Assembly: GCA_002345825.1 (NCBI GenBank)
Contig: DDWD01000211.1
Location: forward strand, 1 to 36,739
Source: Bacteroidales bacterium UBA2295
Lineage (GTDB): Bacteria > Bacteroidota > Bacteroidia > Bacteroidales > Tenuifilaceae
Reading direction: 5' to 3'
DNA length: 36,739 nucleotides
Below, piece after piece: positions 16,113-26,000 of this stretch (its first letter is position 1; each line of letters begins with the position of its first letter). Made by a program: the position numbers and the translations under genes. Below the pieces are notes generated by a model. That model was not told where the DNA came from. It ran no database searches and worked only from the letters and a program-made list of their open reading frames with translations.

Positions 16113-16949
16113 ATGGCACAAGTCGGAAAAACCAACAACCTGCGGGTTGTAAAAAAAATTAGCATAGGCTGCTACCTCGATGGCGGTGAGCATGGTGAGA
16201 TTTTGCTACCTCGCCGCTATGTACCTGAGGACATCAAGGTTGATGAGTACATTGATGTTTTTATCTACTTCGACTCGGAGGATAGAATAATTGCCACCAC
16301 AGAGGAGCCCAAGATTAAGCTGGGTGAAATGGGCTTGCTCAAGGTAGTTTCGGTAACGCACGCTGGAGCATTTCTCGACTGGGGACTAACCAAGGATATT
16401 TTTGTGCCGTTCAAGGAACAGAAGCAACGCATGGAGGTGGATAAGTGGTATGTAGTGGGGCTTTACATTGATTACGAGACCAACCGTTTGGCCGCATCGG
16501 CAAAGGTTGATAAGTTTATAGATAACACCCCGCCCGAATATGAAGTTGGACAGGAGGTAGATATATTGATATACAACAAAACCGATTTGGGCTACAGCGC
16601 CATTGTGAACAACGCCCATTGGGGAATTCTTTACGAAAATGAGGTCTTTAGGCATCTCAACCGTGGTAAGCAGCTTAAAGGCTATATCAAAAAAATTCGC
16701 GACGACGAAAAAATCGACCTAATACTACAAAAGCCTGGATACGAAAAGGTTGACGATATCTCGAAAAGCATCCTTGACAAATTGGAGAAGAACAACGGTG
16801 TGCTTTGGCTAACCGACAAGAGTGCCCCCGAAGATATTTACGGCCTGCTTGGCATCAGCAAAAAGGTTTTTAAAAAGGCCATTGGCGCGCTATACAAAGC
16901 AAAACTGATTACCCTTGAGGAGAAGGGGATTAGGTTGGTGGAGAAATAG
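16113..16949 (+). CDS. CvfB-like S1 RNA-binding protein
   Basis: A 278-residue protein resembling CvfB/YitL: consecutive S1-like OB folds followed by a C-terminal winged helix. The GCYLDGGEHGEILLPRRYVP block (about 22-41), the second domain GLLKVVSVTHAGAFLDWGL (about 74-92) with DIFVPFKEQ, and the third domain GYSAIVNNAHWGILYENEVF are typical S1-type strands. The tail (about 220-278) contains the winged-helix segment GLLGISKKVFKKAIGALYKA. It likely binds RNA in the cytoplasm and affects gene expression, as CvfB does in staphylococci; the target here is unknown. Confidence 0.85.
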   Translation: MAQVGKTNNLRVVKKISIGCYLDGGEHGEILLPRRYVPEDIKVDEYIDVFIYFDSEDRIIATTEEPKIKLGEMGLLKVVSVTHAGAFLDWGLTKDIFVPFKEQKQRMEVDKWYVVGLYIDYETNRLAASAKVDKFIDNTPPEYEVGQEVDILIYNKTDLGYSAIVNNAHWGILYENEVFRHLNRGKQLKGYIKKIRDDEKIDLILQKPGYEKVDDISKSILDKLEKNNGVLWLTDKSAPEDIYGLLGISKKVFKKAIGALYKAKLITLEEKGIRLVEK

Positions 16950-16958
16950 ACGCTTGTA

Positions 16959-17840
16959 ATGAAACTACTCCTTCTGCTCCTCGCTCAACTTACAGTAAGT
17001 ATAGTATTTTCACAGGTTACTGGTGTGGTTATCGACAAGGCAACTCAACTCCCTGTACCCTATGCAAACATTGCCCTCCATGGCAAAAGTTACGGCACCA
17101 CATCAAGCGTAAGTGGAACTTTCACAATTCCGTAATCATTTATCGACCAAAAGATTATAATTTCGGCGATTGGCTATGCAAGTACAACTGTTGACATAAA
17201 AGACCGTGAGCTTGAGGTACTGCTCGAACCTAAGCATTATCAAATCGAGGAGGTTGTGGTAAAACCACGCAAAAGCAGCCGCAAAATTGTAGTTGATAAG
17301 CTTCCTAAAGATGCATCCCAAACATTCGCCAGCAACGGGTATTCATGGATAAACGCAAATCATTTTGATTACAAACCAGTGTACGCTCGAACTCCATTTG
17401 TAAAACAGATCAGGATTTTAACCCGTTCGTATATTCGCTCGGCAAAGTTCAACGTAAGGCTGATAACGGCCAACGATTTAGGAGAGCCTGAAGAGGAACT
17501 TCTCAACAAGAATATTATTGCCAAAGCACGAAGGGGGCTGAGAACTGTAACAATTGACCTTAGCCCCCACAACTTTCAATTCCCCCAAAATGGTTTTTTT
17601 GTTGCGTTGGAATGGTTAATAATTGAAGAGAATCGGCACGAATACACCTTTACCCAAATGGGAGAGAAGAAGAAAAAGAAGGGGATTTCGTATGAACCAA
17701 AATTTATTGTAACAACGAAGCAGGGGGCATCCAATAGCTGGGGCTATCATGGAGGTAACTGGTATAAGCGTGATTTCACAGGGATGCTGGGACGCAACAG
17801 TTACCATGATCTAGCCATTGAGCTTACGCTTACCGACTAG
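16959..17840 (+). pseudogene. Exported regulatory-domain protein interrupted by one in-frame stop
   Basis: Starting at the ATG at 16959 the frame encodes a signal peptide (MKLLLLLLAQLTVSIVFSQ) and the first half of a carboxypeptidase-D regulatory-like beta domain (VTGVVIDKATQLPVPYANI). Codon 59 (17133-17135) is TAA, and the same frame continues for 235 codons to 17840. The continuation finishes the domain (KIIISAIGYASTTVDI, IEEVVVKP) and adds a conserved-looking C-terminal domain. A glutamine codon CAA changed to TAA would explain it. The frame is otherwise clean, so the lesion is recent or a sequencing error. The intact protein would be an exported surface protein of unknown role. Confidence 0.75.
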
Positions 17841-17855
17841 GTTCAACAAAAATCC

Positions 17856-19367
17856 TTATAAATATTTGGTTAGCTCATCGGCAATACTTCTATCATTCTT
17901 TAGGTGAGGAACCTTGTTCTGCCCACCCAGCTTACCCACCGACTTCATATACCGAACAAACGCTCCCTTTGGTAAACTTTGCAGAATGAGAGGTTGCAAT
18001 ATTTTTCCTTTCACCAAATCCTTGTAATAGGGGTTGCGTTGCTGCATGGCTTCGTCGAGCGATATTTGGAAAAGAGCCATATCTTGGGGGGCTTTCGAAA
18101 ACTCAACAAACCACTCATGGCAAGGTGCCCCATCGGGGTTGTTGATTAGGGGAGCAACAGTAAACTCGGAAATCTGTGCCCCGAACCTATTACAAACCTC
18201 ATCAAGCGCAGTTTCAACCTCCTCGGCAATTACATGCTCGCCAAAGGCCGAGGTGAAATGCTTGAGCCTGCCCGTTACTACCAATCGATATGGATTTTTT
18301 GATACAAACCTAACCGTATCGCCAATACTATATGCCCACAGTCCCGCATTAGTGCTAACAACAAGGGCATAGTTCACGCCAACCTCAACTCCCTCAAGCG
18401 GCACCCGTGGAGGATTGGGCTCATCGAACCTATCGGCTGGGACAAATTCGTAGAAAATTCCCGAGTCGGGAATAAGGAGAAGCCCCTGCGATGGAAATTC
18501 GTCCTGAAATGCAAAGAACCCCTCTGAGGCGGGAAAGGTTTCCTGAAAATCGATATCTCGTCCAATTAGCTGCCTAAACCGTTGCTCGTAGGGTTTGAAG
18601 TTTACACCACCATGCACATAAAGCGAGAAGTGCGGAAAAGCCTCGCCAATAGTTTCCCTGCCGCTAACCCTCAGTATTCTCTCAAAATACATCTCAACCC
18701 ATGGGGGAATACCGCTAATTAGGGTCATCTTCTGGGCTATGGTTTCGTTCACAACGGCATCTAGCTTTCGTTCCCAGTCGTCAATACAATTGGTGGCATA
18801 GCTGGGTAATTGGTTAATCTTAACATACCAGGGTACGTGGTGATTTACTATCCCAGATAATCGACCTGAAAGAATGCCTCCCACTTTATCTAACTCCGGG
18901 CTGCCCGAAATGAAAATGTACTTACCATTAATAAACTGTGTTTTCCCAGTTTTGTAGATATACATCAGCAGTGCATTCCGAGCCGAGTTAATATGGTTAG
19001 GCATCGATTCTTTGGTTATTGGAATGTACTTAGCGCCTGATGTAGTACCCGAGGTTTTGGCAAAGTATATTGGTTTGCCCGGCCAAAGCACGTCCTTTTC
19101 GCCTTTTATAATCCGATTTACGAACGGCTCAAAGTAACTATAATCGCGAATGGGAACATTTTGGCAGAAATCAGCATAACTCTTTATTCCTGAAAAATTA
19201 TGTTGTAATCCAAACTGGGTGTGTTTCCCTCCATTGATTAGGCTTTTAAACTGTTTTTGTTGAAGGGCAATGGTGTCCTTTTCCCATCTTTTGAATCGCT
19301 GGGACAACTGTTTTACAACTAGTTGTATCAATTGGTTGTACATACCCTGCTGATTTAGTATTTGCAT
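17856..19367 (-). CDS. GH3-family acyl-acid amido synthetase
   Basis: A 503-residue member of the GH3 branch of the ANL adenylating superfamily. The ATP-binding motif is AKTSGTTSGAKYIPIT (103-118). The central YVHGGVNFKPY and ETFPASEGFFAF blocks and the later YSIGDTVRF / VVTGRLKHFTSAFGEHV hinge region match GH3. Such enzymes adenylate a carboxylic acid and join it to an amine, usually an amino acid. It has no signal peptide and should be cytoplasmic. It begins 16 bases after the stop of an exported M20 hydrolase, so the two form one transcript. Confidence 0.92.
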   Translation of the reverse strand: MQILNQQGMYNQLIQLVVKQLSQRFKRWEKDTIALQQKQFKSLINGGKHTQFGLQHNFSGIKSYADFCQNVPIRDYSYFEPFVNRIIKGEKDVLWPGKPIYFAKTSGTTSGAKYIPITKESMPNHINSARNALLMYIYKTGKTQFINGKYIFISGSPELDKVGGILSGRLSGIVNHHVPWYVKINQLPSYATNCIDDWERKLDAVVNETIAQKMTLISGIPPWVEMYFERILRVSGRETIGEAFPHFSLYVHGGVNFKPYEQRFRQLIGRDIDFQETFPASEGFFAFQDEFPSQGLLLIPDSGIFYEFVPADRFDEPNPPRVPLEGVEVGVNYALVVSTNAGLWAYSIGDTVRFVSKNPYRLVVTGRLKHFTSAFGEHVIAEEVETALDEVCNRFGAQISEFTVAPLINNPDGAPCHEWFVEFSKAPQDMALFQISLDEAMQQRNPYYKDLVKGKILQPLILQSLPKGAFVRYMKSVGKLGGQNKVPHLKNDRSIADELTKYL

Positions 19368-19383
19368 TAATCACTAAAGAGTA

Positions 19384-20790
19384 TTACTCAAGGTACTGCT
19401 TAAGCAGCTCAACATATACTTGAGTCCCCTTTTCAAGCGCATCAATAGGAATCCTTTCATCAATATTATGAATAGATTCGATATACTCCATATCCATAAA
19501 AACAGGCAGAATGCCATAGGTTGGAACTCCGAGTGCCCTGAAATAGTTATTATCGTTGGATGCGGGCATAAGAATTGGGATTACTCCCGATTGGGGATAC
19601 ACCCTTTTCAACGCGTTGGCCATCCTTATGAAGCACTCTCCAACGTCAGAAGGGGTTGCCATTTTATCCTCCTGCAATACTTCAATTTTCACATCGCTAT
19701 TGTCGAGCACTTTCCTAATCTCTTCGATAAACTCCTGGGTATCCACATCGGGCAGTAACCTGCAGTCGAGCGTAACGTCAATGGTCTGAGGAATAATATT
19801 GGGTGCCCCAGGTGGAGTTTGTATTCCGGTTATGGTTATTGTATTGGTTATTAGCGAGTAAATTACACCATCTTTGCGCATTGCGCGTACAGCTATTGGC
19901 CTAAATAGGCCAAGATTTCGCAGAACAAGTCCGCGCATCCCCCCTTCTAGTCGCCCCAACTCGCGAAACATCCTCCGAGTTGTTTTTGAAAAGACTTCAC
20001 GACGGCTCCATCTAGTAATTTTGTAAAGCGCCCTAACCTTTTCCTGAACAGCATATCTTTTCGGCGGAACCGAACCATGACCTGACGTGTTCATCTTTAG
20101 GTTTAACTTAAGCCAAAGGGAACGCTTAAATGTTGTTGAGATGGTAAAAACCTTTTTGTGGGGATCGTTCATCAAAAGGCTAGGGATACCGGTCCCCCCC
20201 TCTCCAAAAACGACTATTGGGTTAAGCTTATGAGCAAACCGACTGGCTACCACCTTCGCACCAGTATGGCCACCCGTCTCCTCACCCGAAACAGAAACCA
20301 TGGTCACGTTGTATGGTAGTTCTTGATCTTGAGCCAGCTCTACAAATCTTTGCATTGCAAGCAGCTGCATTACGGCCATACCCTTGTTGTCGATTGCCCC
20401 CCTACCCCAAACCATTCCATCGGCAATGGTACCCGAAAATGGGGGATAAGTAAATTCCGCTGCATTTAATGCCGGCACAACATCTATATGATTTAGTAGT
20501 ATAATGTTTGGTTTATTCTGTGAAAGTGGATAAAGCGAAGCCGCAAAATTGAATGTATCCAAATGATTTGTAAAAACTTCAACATGCAAACCTTTAATCA
20601 TAGCCATTGTAGCCAGGTATTGTCCGGCCTGCCTCTCGTTACCAGTTACCGATGGATACTGAATGTAATCGCCAAGCAATAGGGCTGACTGAGGAATAGA
20701 ATCGGGCAGAATACCCCTACTGGGCATTGCACAAAGAGATTGAACAGAAAGCAGTAAAACTAGTAGGTTTGCAGAAAAAAGATACCACAT
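19384..20790 (-). CDS. Exported M20 metallo-amidohydrolase (PM20D1/carboxypeptidase S-like)
   Basis: A 468-residue di-zinc hydrolase. A signal peptide covers about residues 1-21. Metal and catalytic residues are H101 and D103 (NHIDVV), D134 (GRGAIDNKG), E170/E171 (SVSGEETGG), E197 (FGEGG) and H441 (SIHNIDERI); all are in place. The spacing and the EGG motif recall carboxypeptidase S and PM20D1, which cut or form N-acyl amino acids. The TSGHGSVPPK block is the dimer-domain histidine region. It probably acts in the periplasm. It is first gene of an operon with the GH3 synthetase. A promoter with both boxes lies upstream. Confidence 0.9.
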   Translation of the reverse strand: MWYLFSANLLVLLLSVQSLCAMPSRGILPDSIPQSALLLGDYIQYPSVTGNERQAGQYLATMAMIKGLHVEVFTNHLDTFNFAASLYPLSQNKPNIILLNHIDVVPALNAAEFTYPPFSGTIADGMVWGRGAIDNKGMAVMQLLAMQRFVELAQDQELPYNVTMVSVSGEETGGHTGAKVVASRFAHKLNPIVVFGEGGTGIPSLLMNDPHKKVFTISTTFKRSLWLKLNLKMNTSGHGSVPPKRYAVQEKVRALYKITRWSRREVFSKTTRRMFRELGRLEGGMRGLVLRNLGLFRPIAVRAMRKDGVIYSLITNTITITGIQTPPGAPNIIPQTIDVTLDCRLLPDVDTQEFIEEIRKVLDNSDVKIEVLQEDKMATPSDVGECFIRMANALKRVYPQSGVIPILMPASNDNNYFRALGVPTYGILPVFMDMEYIESIHNIDERIPIDALEKGTQVYVELLKQYLE

Positions 20791-20851
20791 ACAGTTGAAA
20801 TGTTAGCTAGTTCGTAATGACATAAGAAGATTAAATTCCTACGTCCTCTTA

Positions 20852-20883
20852 CAAATATACGCTAACAACAATGCAAGCTCAAA
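20852..20883 (-). promoter_or_regulatory. Bacteroidota promoter (-33/-7) for the M20-GH3 operon
   Basis: On the minus strand a TTTG box (20880-20883) is separated by 20 bases from TATATTTG (20852-20859), an exact TAnnTTTG. The start codon of the M20 gene lies 61 bases downstream of the -7 box. This is one of the two best promoter matches in the window. Confidence 0.6.
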
Positions 20884-20917
20884 TATATTTGATATAGGGC
20901 GCTTGATTGGTGACAAG

Positions 20918-21280
20918 CTAGTACCTATTGGCATTGAGCATAACCAGTGTGCAGTCGAAAACGACTTCGATGCCATTTTCACGGGCAAGCTTAAGTAACT
21001 CAGAATTCTCTGTTCCGGGGTTAAAAATAATTCGTTTGGGCTTTAGCTCAATGATGTACTCGATATACTGTTTCTGCCTTTGAGGATTTAGGTACAAAGA
21101 TACGGTATGAATATCGGTTGCAAAAATCGGATAATCAATAATCTGAACACCTTCCACCTCGCCAGGGCGAGCACCAATAGCAACAACCTCCACATCATGC
21201 TTCACCAAGCTTTTTATGGCCAGCAGTGAGAAGCGTCCTTGTCGGGTACTAGCACCAAGCACCAGCGTTTTTTTGCTCAT
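20918..21280 (-). CDS. CoA-binding Rossmann-fold protein (CoA_binding_2 family)
   Basis: A 120-residue protein with the N-terminal nucleotide loop LVLGASTRQGRFSLLAIKSL and the later RIIFNPGTEN segment typical of small CoA_binding_2 proteins (YccU-like). These bind CoA or related nucleotides; the biological role is not established. It starts one base after the ispF stop, so it is the last gene of the porU-porV-ispF run. Confidence 0.85.
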   Translation of the reverse strand: MSKKTLVLGASTRQGRFSLLAIKSLVKHDVEVVAIGARPGEVEGVQIIDYPIFATDIHTVSLYLNPQRQKQYIEYIIELKPKRIIFNPGTENSELLKLARENGIEVVFDCTLVMLNANRY

Positions 21281-21281
21281 A

Positions 21282-21764
21282 TTAGGTCGATTTGTATAGC
21301 ATCACTACGGCATAGGCCGATATCCCCTCCTCCCTACCAACAAATCCCAATTTCTCTGTAGTGGTAGCCTTAACTGACACGCTGCCCTTGTGGAGACCTA
21401 ATATCCCTTCAAGCGTTTGCTGCATCAAGGGGATAATTTCCTTTAGCTTGGGGCGCTGTAGGCATATTGTGGAATCGACATTGCCGATGGTGTACCCCTC
21501 ATCAGCAATAATTTGGGCTGTTTTTTTAAGAATGATCTTGCTGTCGATTCCCTTAAGGGTCGAGTCATTGTCGGGGAAATGATATCCAATATCGCGCTGA
21601 GCAACAGCTCCCAGCATGGCATCGCAGATGGCATGGATTAGCACATCGCCATCGGAATGCCCAACAGAACCAACGTGGTGATCGACCTTTAGCCCGCCAA
21701 TCCACAGGTCGTAACCCGGAGCCAATGCATGAACGTCGTATCCTACTCCTACTCTAAAATTCAT
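21282..21764 (-). CDS. ispF: 2-C-methyl-D-erythritol 2,4-cyclodiphosphate synthase
   Basis: This trimeric cytoplasmic enzyme of the MEP isoprenoid pathway makes the cyclic diphosphate from CDP-methylerythritol phosphate. The 160-residue length and the motifs VGYDVHALAPG (metal ligands Asp and His), HSDGDVLIHAICDAMLGA, IGYHFPDND and KATTTEKLGFVGREEGI are all standard. Its start lies two bases after the porV stop, so it is translated from the porV transcript. As I recall, ispF also follows porV in Porphyromonas gingivalis. Confidence 0.96.
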   Translation of the reverse strand: MNFRVGVGYDVHALAPGYDLWIGGLKVDHHVGSVGHSDGDVLIHAICDAMLGAVAQRDIGYHFPDNDSTLKGIDSKIILKKTAQIIADEGYTIGNVDSTICLQRPKLKEIIPLMQQTLEGILGLHKGSVSVKATTTEKLGFVGREEGISAYAVVMLYKST

Positions 21765-21766
21765 CG

Positions 21767-22957
21767 TTACTGCTGATTTCGTTGTCCAGGCCGCATAGGT
21801 TCAAACTCGAACGATAGCGTAAACCTGAACGTATTTGCCAATGGGTTGGTTTGCCCAGCCGTTGGGATTAGGTATGCAAAATCGAGATTGAAAACGTTGT
21901 ACTTAATGCCTGCCCCCAGGGTAAAATATTTTCGATTCCCTTTGGTTGAGTGCTCATCAAAATATCCTGCTCTAATGGCAAACTGCCCGGCGTAAAGATA
22001 CTCAATACCTGCCGCGATGTTGACCTCGCGAATCTCTTCGCGAAACCCTCCGGGTGCATCGTAAAACGATTGCAGCATTCCTGTAAGCAGGGGCACATCA
22101 GGATTCATCCCTAACAATATCTCGTCATTCTCAGTATCGTATAATGGCGGTGTAGGTACAAGCAGCTTGTTGGCATCTATCATAACCGAAAGCTTGTTGT
22201 ACATGTCCATATCTAGCGAAAATCGTCCGCCAAGCCTCATATTGATAGGGATAAACTGCTTATAGGGATCCTCGTTATAAGATATTTTAGCTCCAATATT
22301 TGTGATATTCACCCCTAAGGCAAACTCACCCTCCTTATTATCAACCACAACTGGAGTTTGGTAATAGGTAGCAATATCAGCTGCAACAGAGTTTCCTGCT
22401 TTGGCCACGGGTTGCCCTTGCTGTGCAAAGCCACCGGTTAGGTCGGAGCGAATATAACGAAACCCAATACTCCCCCCAATTTTGTCGGAAAACTTGCGCG
22501 AATAGGCCACATCCAGGGCAAACTCGTTGGCGTTATGATCTAGAAGTCTTGTGCCTTGATCATCGGTGAAAATTATGGTTCCCATCGAAAAGTAGAGTAG
22601 TGATGCGCTAACTACCTGCTGATCATCAAAACGATAATATCCAACCAAATAATTAAGGTCCATATCTTTAATAAGATTTTGAAGCCATGGAGTGTACGAA
22701 TAAGCTATGCCGCAGTCCTTATCGATAAATGCATACTTAGCCGGATTCCAATGCTGGCTATTGGCATCGGGGAGTGTGGCTGCGCCTACATCACCCATAG
22801 ATGCAGCCCGCGAATCGGGAGCAATCATCAGAAACGGAACGGCAACACTTAAAGCATTAAGGCCACCCACAAACTCCAGATCCTCATCGCTTTGAGCAAA
22901 AATGGTGTTGGAGAAAATCAGGGTTGTAATAAGTAAGACAGAAAACTTTTTAATCAT
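21767..22957 (-). CDS. porV: Type IX secretion outer-membrane shuttle protein PorV (LptO)
   Basis: A 396-residue outer-membrane barrel of the FadL-like PorV family. A signal peptide ends near FAQSDE (about residue 21). The family hallmark PFLMIAPDSRAASMGDVGAA and the following ANSQHWNPAKYAF come just after it. The end of the protein, FRFTLSFEFEP, is a final beta strand. PorV carries folded cargo from the translocon to the PorU/PorZ attachment complex. The gene is 70 bases after porU on the same strand and has its own promoter-like box. Confidence 0.94.
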   Translation of the reverse strand: MIKKFSVLLITTLIFSNTIFAQSDEDLEFVGGLNALSVAVPFLMIAPDSRAASMGDVGAATLPDANSQHWNPAKYAFIDKDCGIAYSYTPWLQNLIKDMDLNYLVGYYRFDDQQVVSASLLYFSMGTIIFTDDQGTRLLDHNANEFALDVAYSRKFSDKIGGSIGFRYIRSDLTGGFAQQGQPVAKAGNSVAADIATYYQTPVVVDNKEGEFALGVNITNIGAKISYNEDPYKQFIPINMRLGGRFSLDMDMYNKLSVMIDANKLLVPTPPLYDTENDEILLGMNPDVPLLTGMLQSFYDAPGGFREEIREVNIAAGIEYLYAGQFAIRAGYFDEHSTKGNRKYFTLGAGIKYNVFNLDFAYLIPTAGQTNPLANTFRFTLSFEFEPMRPGQRNQQ

Positions 22958-22976
22958 TTTAAAAATTTTTGAATCG

Positions 22977-22984
22977 CAAATTTA
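22977..22984 (-). promoter_or_regulatory. Bacteroidota -7 box for porV-ispF
   Basis: On the minus strand TAAATTTG matches TAnnTTTG and lies 19 bases before the porV start, within the porU-porV spacer. No TTTG box at the right distance was found, so this may be a weak internal promoter. Confidence 0.4.
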
Positions 22985-23027
22985 GTTGAAATGATAACAA
23001 TAAAAAACTCGAATTATTATTCTGCCG

Positions 23028-26000
23028 CTACCTTAATATCACTAACTTTTGATACGCTTGGGCTGTTTGACCATTGCCGAGTCTCACCTTAAGTCTGTAA
23101 AAATAAACTCCTCGACCAATCCTATCGCCAAAATCATCGAGGCCATCCCAAGCAATTGGGCCAACGCGGTAACTCCCATCGCCTGGGGCATACTGTTGAA
23201 TTGTTTTGACTAGTTTTCCTGATGGGCTAAACAGTTGAATTATAATGTCGAAATCCTCAAAGGGTTGGTTGTGCTCAAAGTAGAATGCAGTGTTTTGGGT
23301 AAATGGGTTTGGGTAATTAAGCACATGAGTTATGGAAAGTTTTTCATCGAGCTGTACCATAAACTCTATTTCGCTTTCGGCACTATTGTTATATACATCC
23401 CAAGCCTTAACCCTTACCTTATTGGGCCCTGGTTTCAAGCCCGAAAGTTGGTACTCAGCCTTACCTTTCTGGTAACTATCAAGCTCGGCTACGTAGTAAT
23501 CGTTCAAAACGTAAGTTGTTTCACTTTCGCCCATGAGAGTAGCTGTTAGGTCGTGACCAATTCCAACTCCAGTGGTATTTATTCCTGTACTATCGAAGAG
23601 GTGAACTAGCAGCTTTGGATTTTGGTCAGTGGTTCCGCCGTTAACAAACCTATCGTTGTTCATGAAGATCTCAATGGCGGGACCCTCCTTGTCCGAGCCA
23701 GCATCCTCACCTATACCCCCTACGGTAAAATCTTCGAAAAAGCCAGAGGCTAACTCACTACTCCCCTTGGCAAAAAGACTAAATCGGCCGCTCCCATAGT
23801 TGTACATTATATCTTTAGGAACAACAAAAGTGGCCGAGAACTTACCATCTGCCACGGAAGATCGCCCCCTGTAAATGCTATTCTCGCGCATTGCAAAAAC
23901 AAAAGGGGTACCTCCTCTATTGGCCATTGTTGTTACAGTTTTGGCCTTATCGTAAAGAGTAAACTCAACCTCGCCAAGGAATGAGCCCTGATTCTTGGCC
24001 ATTACAACCTCTCCTGAAACATCAACCCTCGAAAGCGCTCTTAGGGTATCCAAATCGCTTTCGATGGAAACACCGTTAATTTTGGTGAGATTTACAGGTG
24101 CCGTTGGATAATGCAGCTGTAATGCTGGATCGCCCAGCAGCATGAAGTTGCGCTTATTAACCTGCCCACCGGTTGCTACCTTGGTTAGCCGAACCACATC
24201 GCCCAATCGGTAATGTTTTCCAATATCGCTAGGGTTTGTAGATTCCCGTTCGGCAAAAATATACTGTATAAAATTCCGATTAAGGGTAAAGTTGGGGTTG
24301 GCATACACCACCCTAGAGGTTGAAACTAAGGCCACACTACCACCCCGCGGGGCAAAAAGGGTATGTTCCCCTGCCGATTTGTACGAGAAATCATCGAATC
24401 GACTGAACTCGCACGTTGCGGTTACAAAAAGGGAAAGTTTATCAAAATTTCGCCAGCTTTGGATATCGTTTATCATTGTAACCCGCTCATGGGCAAGCCA
24501 ACGGGCATTCGCATGCCCCACATAGTTCATTATTAGAGTGCCCTGATTTGCACTACTATTAATAGCATTTGTAACACCTGGATACCTATCGCCTACCGAC
24601 ATCGATTCTAATGGAAAAGCATCGAAATAAATTTTGTTGATATTGTATTGAGGATGATTCTGCTCTACATACTGAGCATGCAGGTCGGCATCGCGCATGT
24701 GCAGGTTTCCATCTCCATCGTCGCCAATAAAAGTTAGCTGGGTATTCCAAGCCCCCTGCGAAGCAGGACTAAGATAGTTTCTGATTTTCTGGACTGCCAC
24801 ATCGGCCTCGGCTGTTGATGAGCATGGAATTCGTCCAATCCCAATATCGAGCAATCCGGTTGCCTCGCCCTCGTTTTCATCGAGTAGCCCAAGGTAATCA
24901 TCGGAAACAAACGAGCTGGTTACGTGCAGCGAGTTCTCCGACTGGAACGTTGGGATGTAGTTGGTGTTTTTGGCAAAAACGCCACGATTATCATACGATC
25001 CATCGCCAAAAAGGAGCAAGTACTTGGGCATATCTGCCTCAGAGGTTGCCCGCTGGTAAAACATCCGCATCATGTTTCTAATTGCAGATACATCGGGATT
25101 GCCCGAGGAGAACTCGTTATAAACCTGTTCGCTAGAAACAACCAACGATTTTAAACCACTGTGATCGCTATGAATTTGAGCGAGTTCCTGCGCTTGTGTT
25201 AGAAAATTGGGATGAGCCACAATTACCATATCGGGCTGCGATTGCCCATGAATGTTTTGGTTGGGAACTTCGCCCAAAAAATTAACAGGAAATGCCTGTG
25301 ATGGAATAAAGGCCGCAAACTCCTTTAAATTGTTGGTTTGGGTTTTAACTTTTGAAATACTACCCGATGTCGATACCTCGAGATTATGCGGGTCGAAGAA
25401 ATCGGTAATATCCCAAACAATAAGATCCGAAGGGGCATTGGCAATGGTGAACTCGGTAATTGCGCTAGCATCAACAGTTCTTGAGTCGCGGAAACTAAAC
25501 TGCTGATCGGCCATCTGAATGCGCTGACGAGCATTCACTGTGAGGTAATCGAGCCACCCCTTTGCTGCAGGTGTGGGTTTGTTGTAGGTCAACTCCAAAA
25601 GCAGATCGCCCTGAGTATAACTAAAATCGTAGGTTTGGGTGTTTTCGGCTGCATAGTTAGTGTACTGGCTGGCCGTATTCACCGATGATATTGATAAACT
25701 CCCCACATTGTTCCCATTTGCTTTTAAGCTATAACTACTTGCAACCGAAGAACGGGCTGCAGCCCTTACCCTAACCTTTGCACTGCCATTGGCCACGGGT
25801 TTATCCAAACCTGTGTTAAAACTACGAGTAGAATATACATCGAACGACTCGCCAAACCATTGCCGGCCCGACATTATTAAATTGGTGTCATTTTGCTCAA
25901 AAAAAACCAGCTCATCGAACTCATTGCTTGTACGTGTTGGACCTAACGTTGGTGCACTCAGGTTTTTAATTCTAAGCGGATTAGGCTTACTTGTTGTTAT

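Noticed and set aside
19384..20790. Possible loss of a metal histidine in the M20 enzyme (NDNNYF where relatives often have a TDxRHF-like motif)
   Set aside because: The final metal ligand of M20 enzymes lies in the later IHxxxE motif, and H441 in SIHNIDE is present, so the site looks complete.
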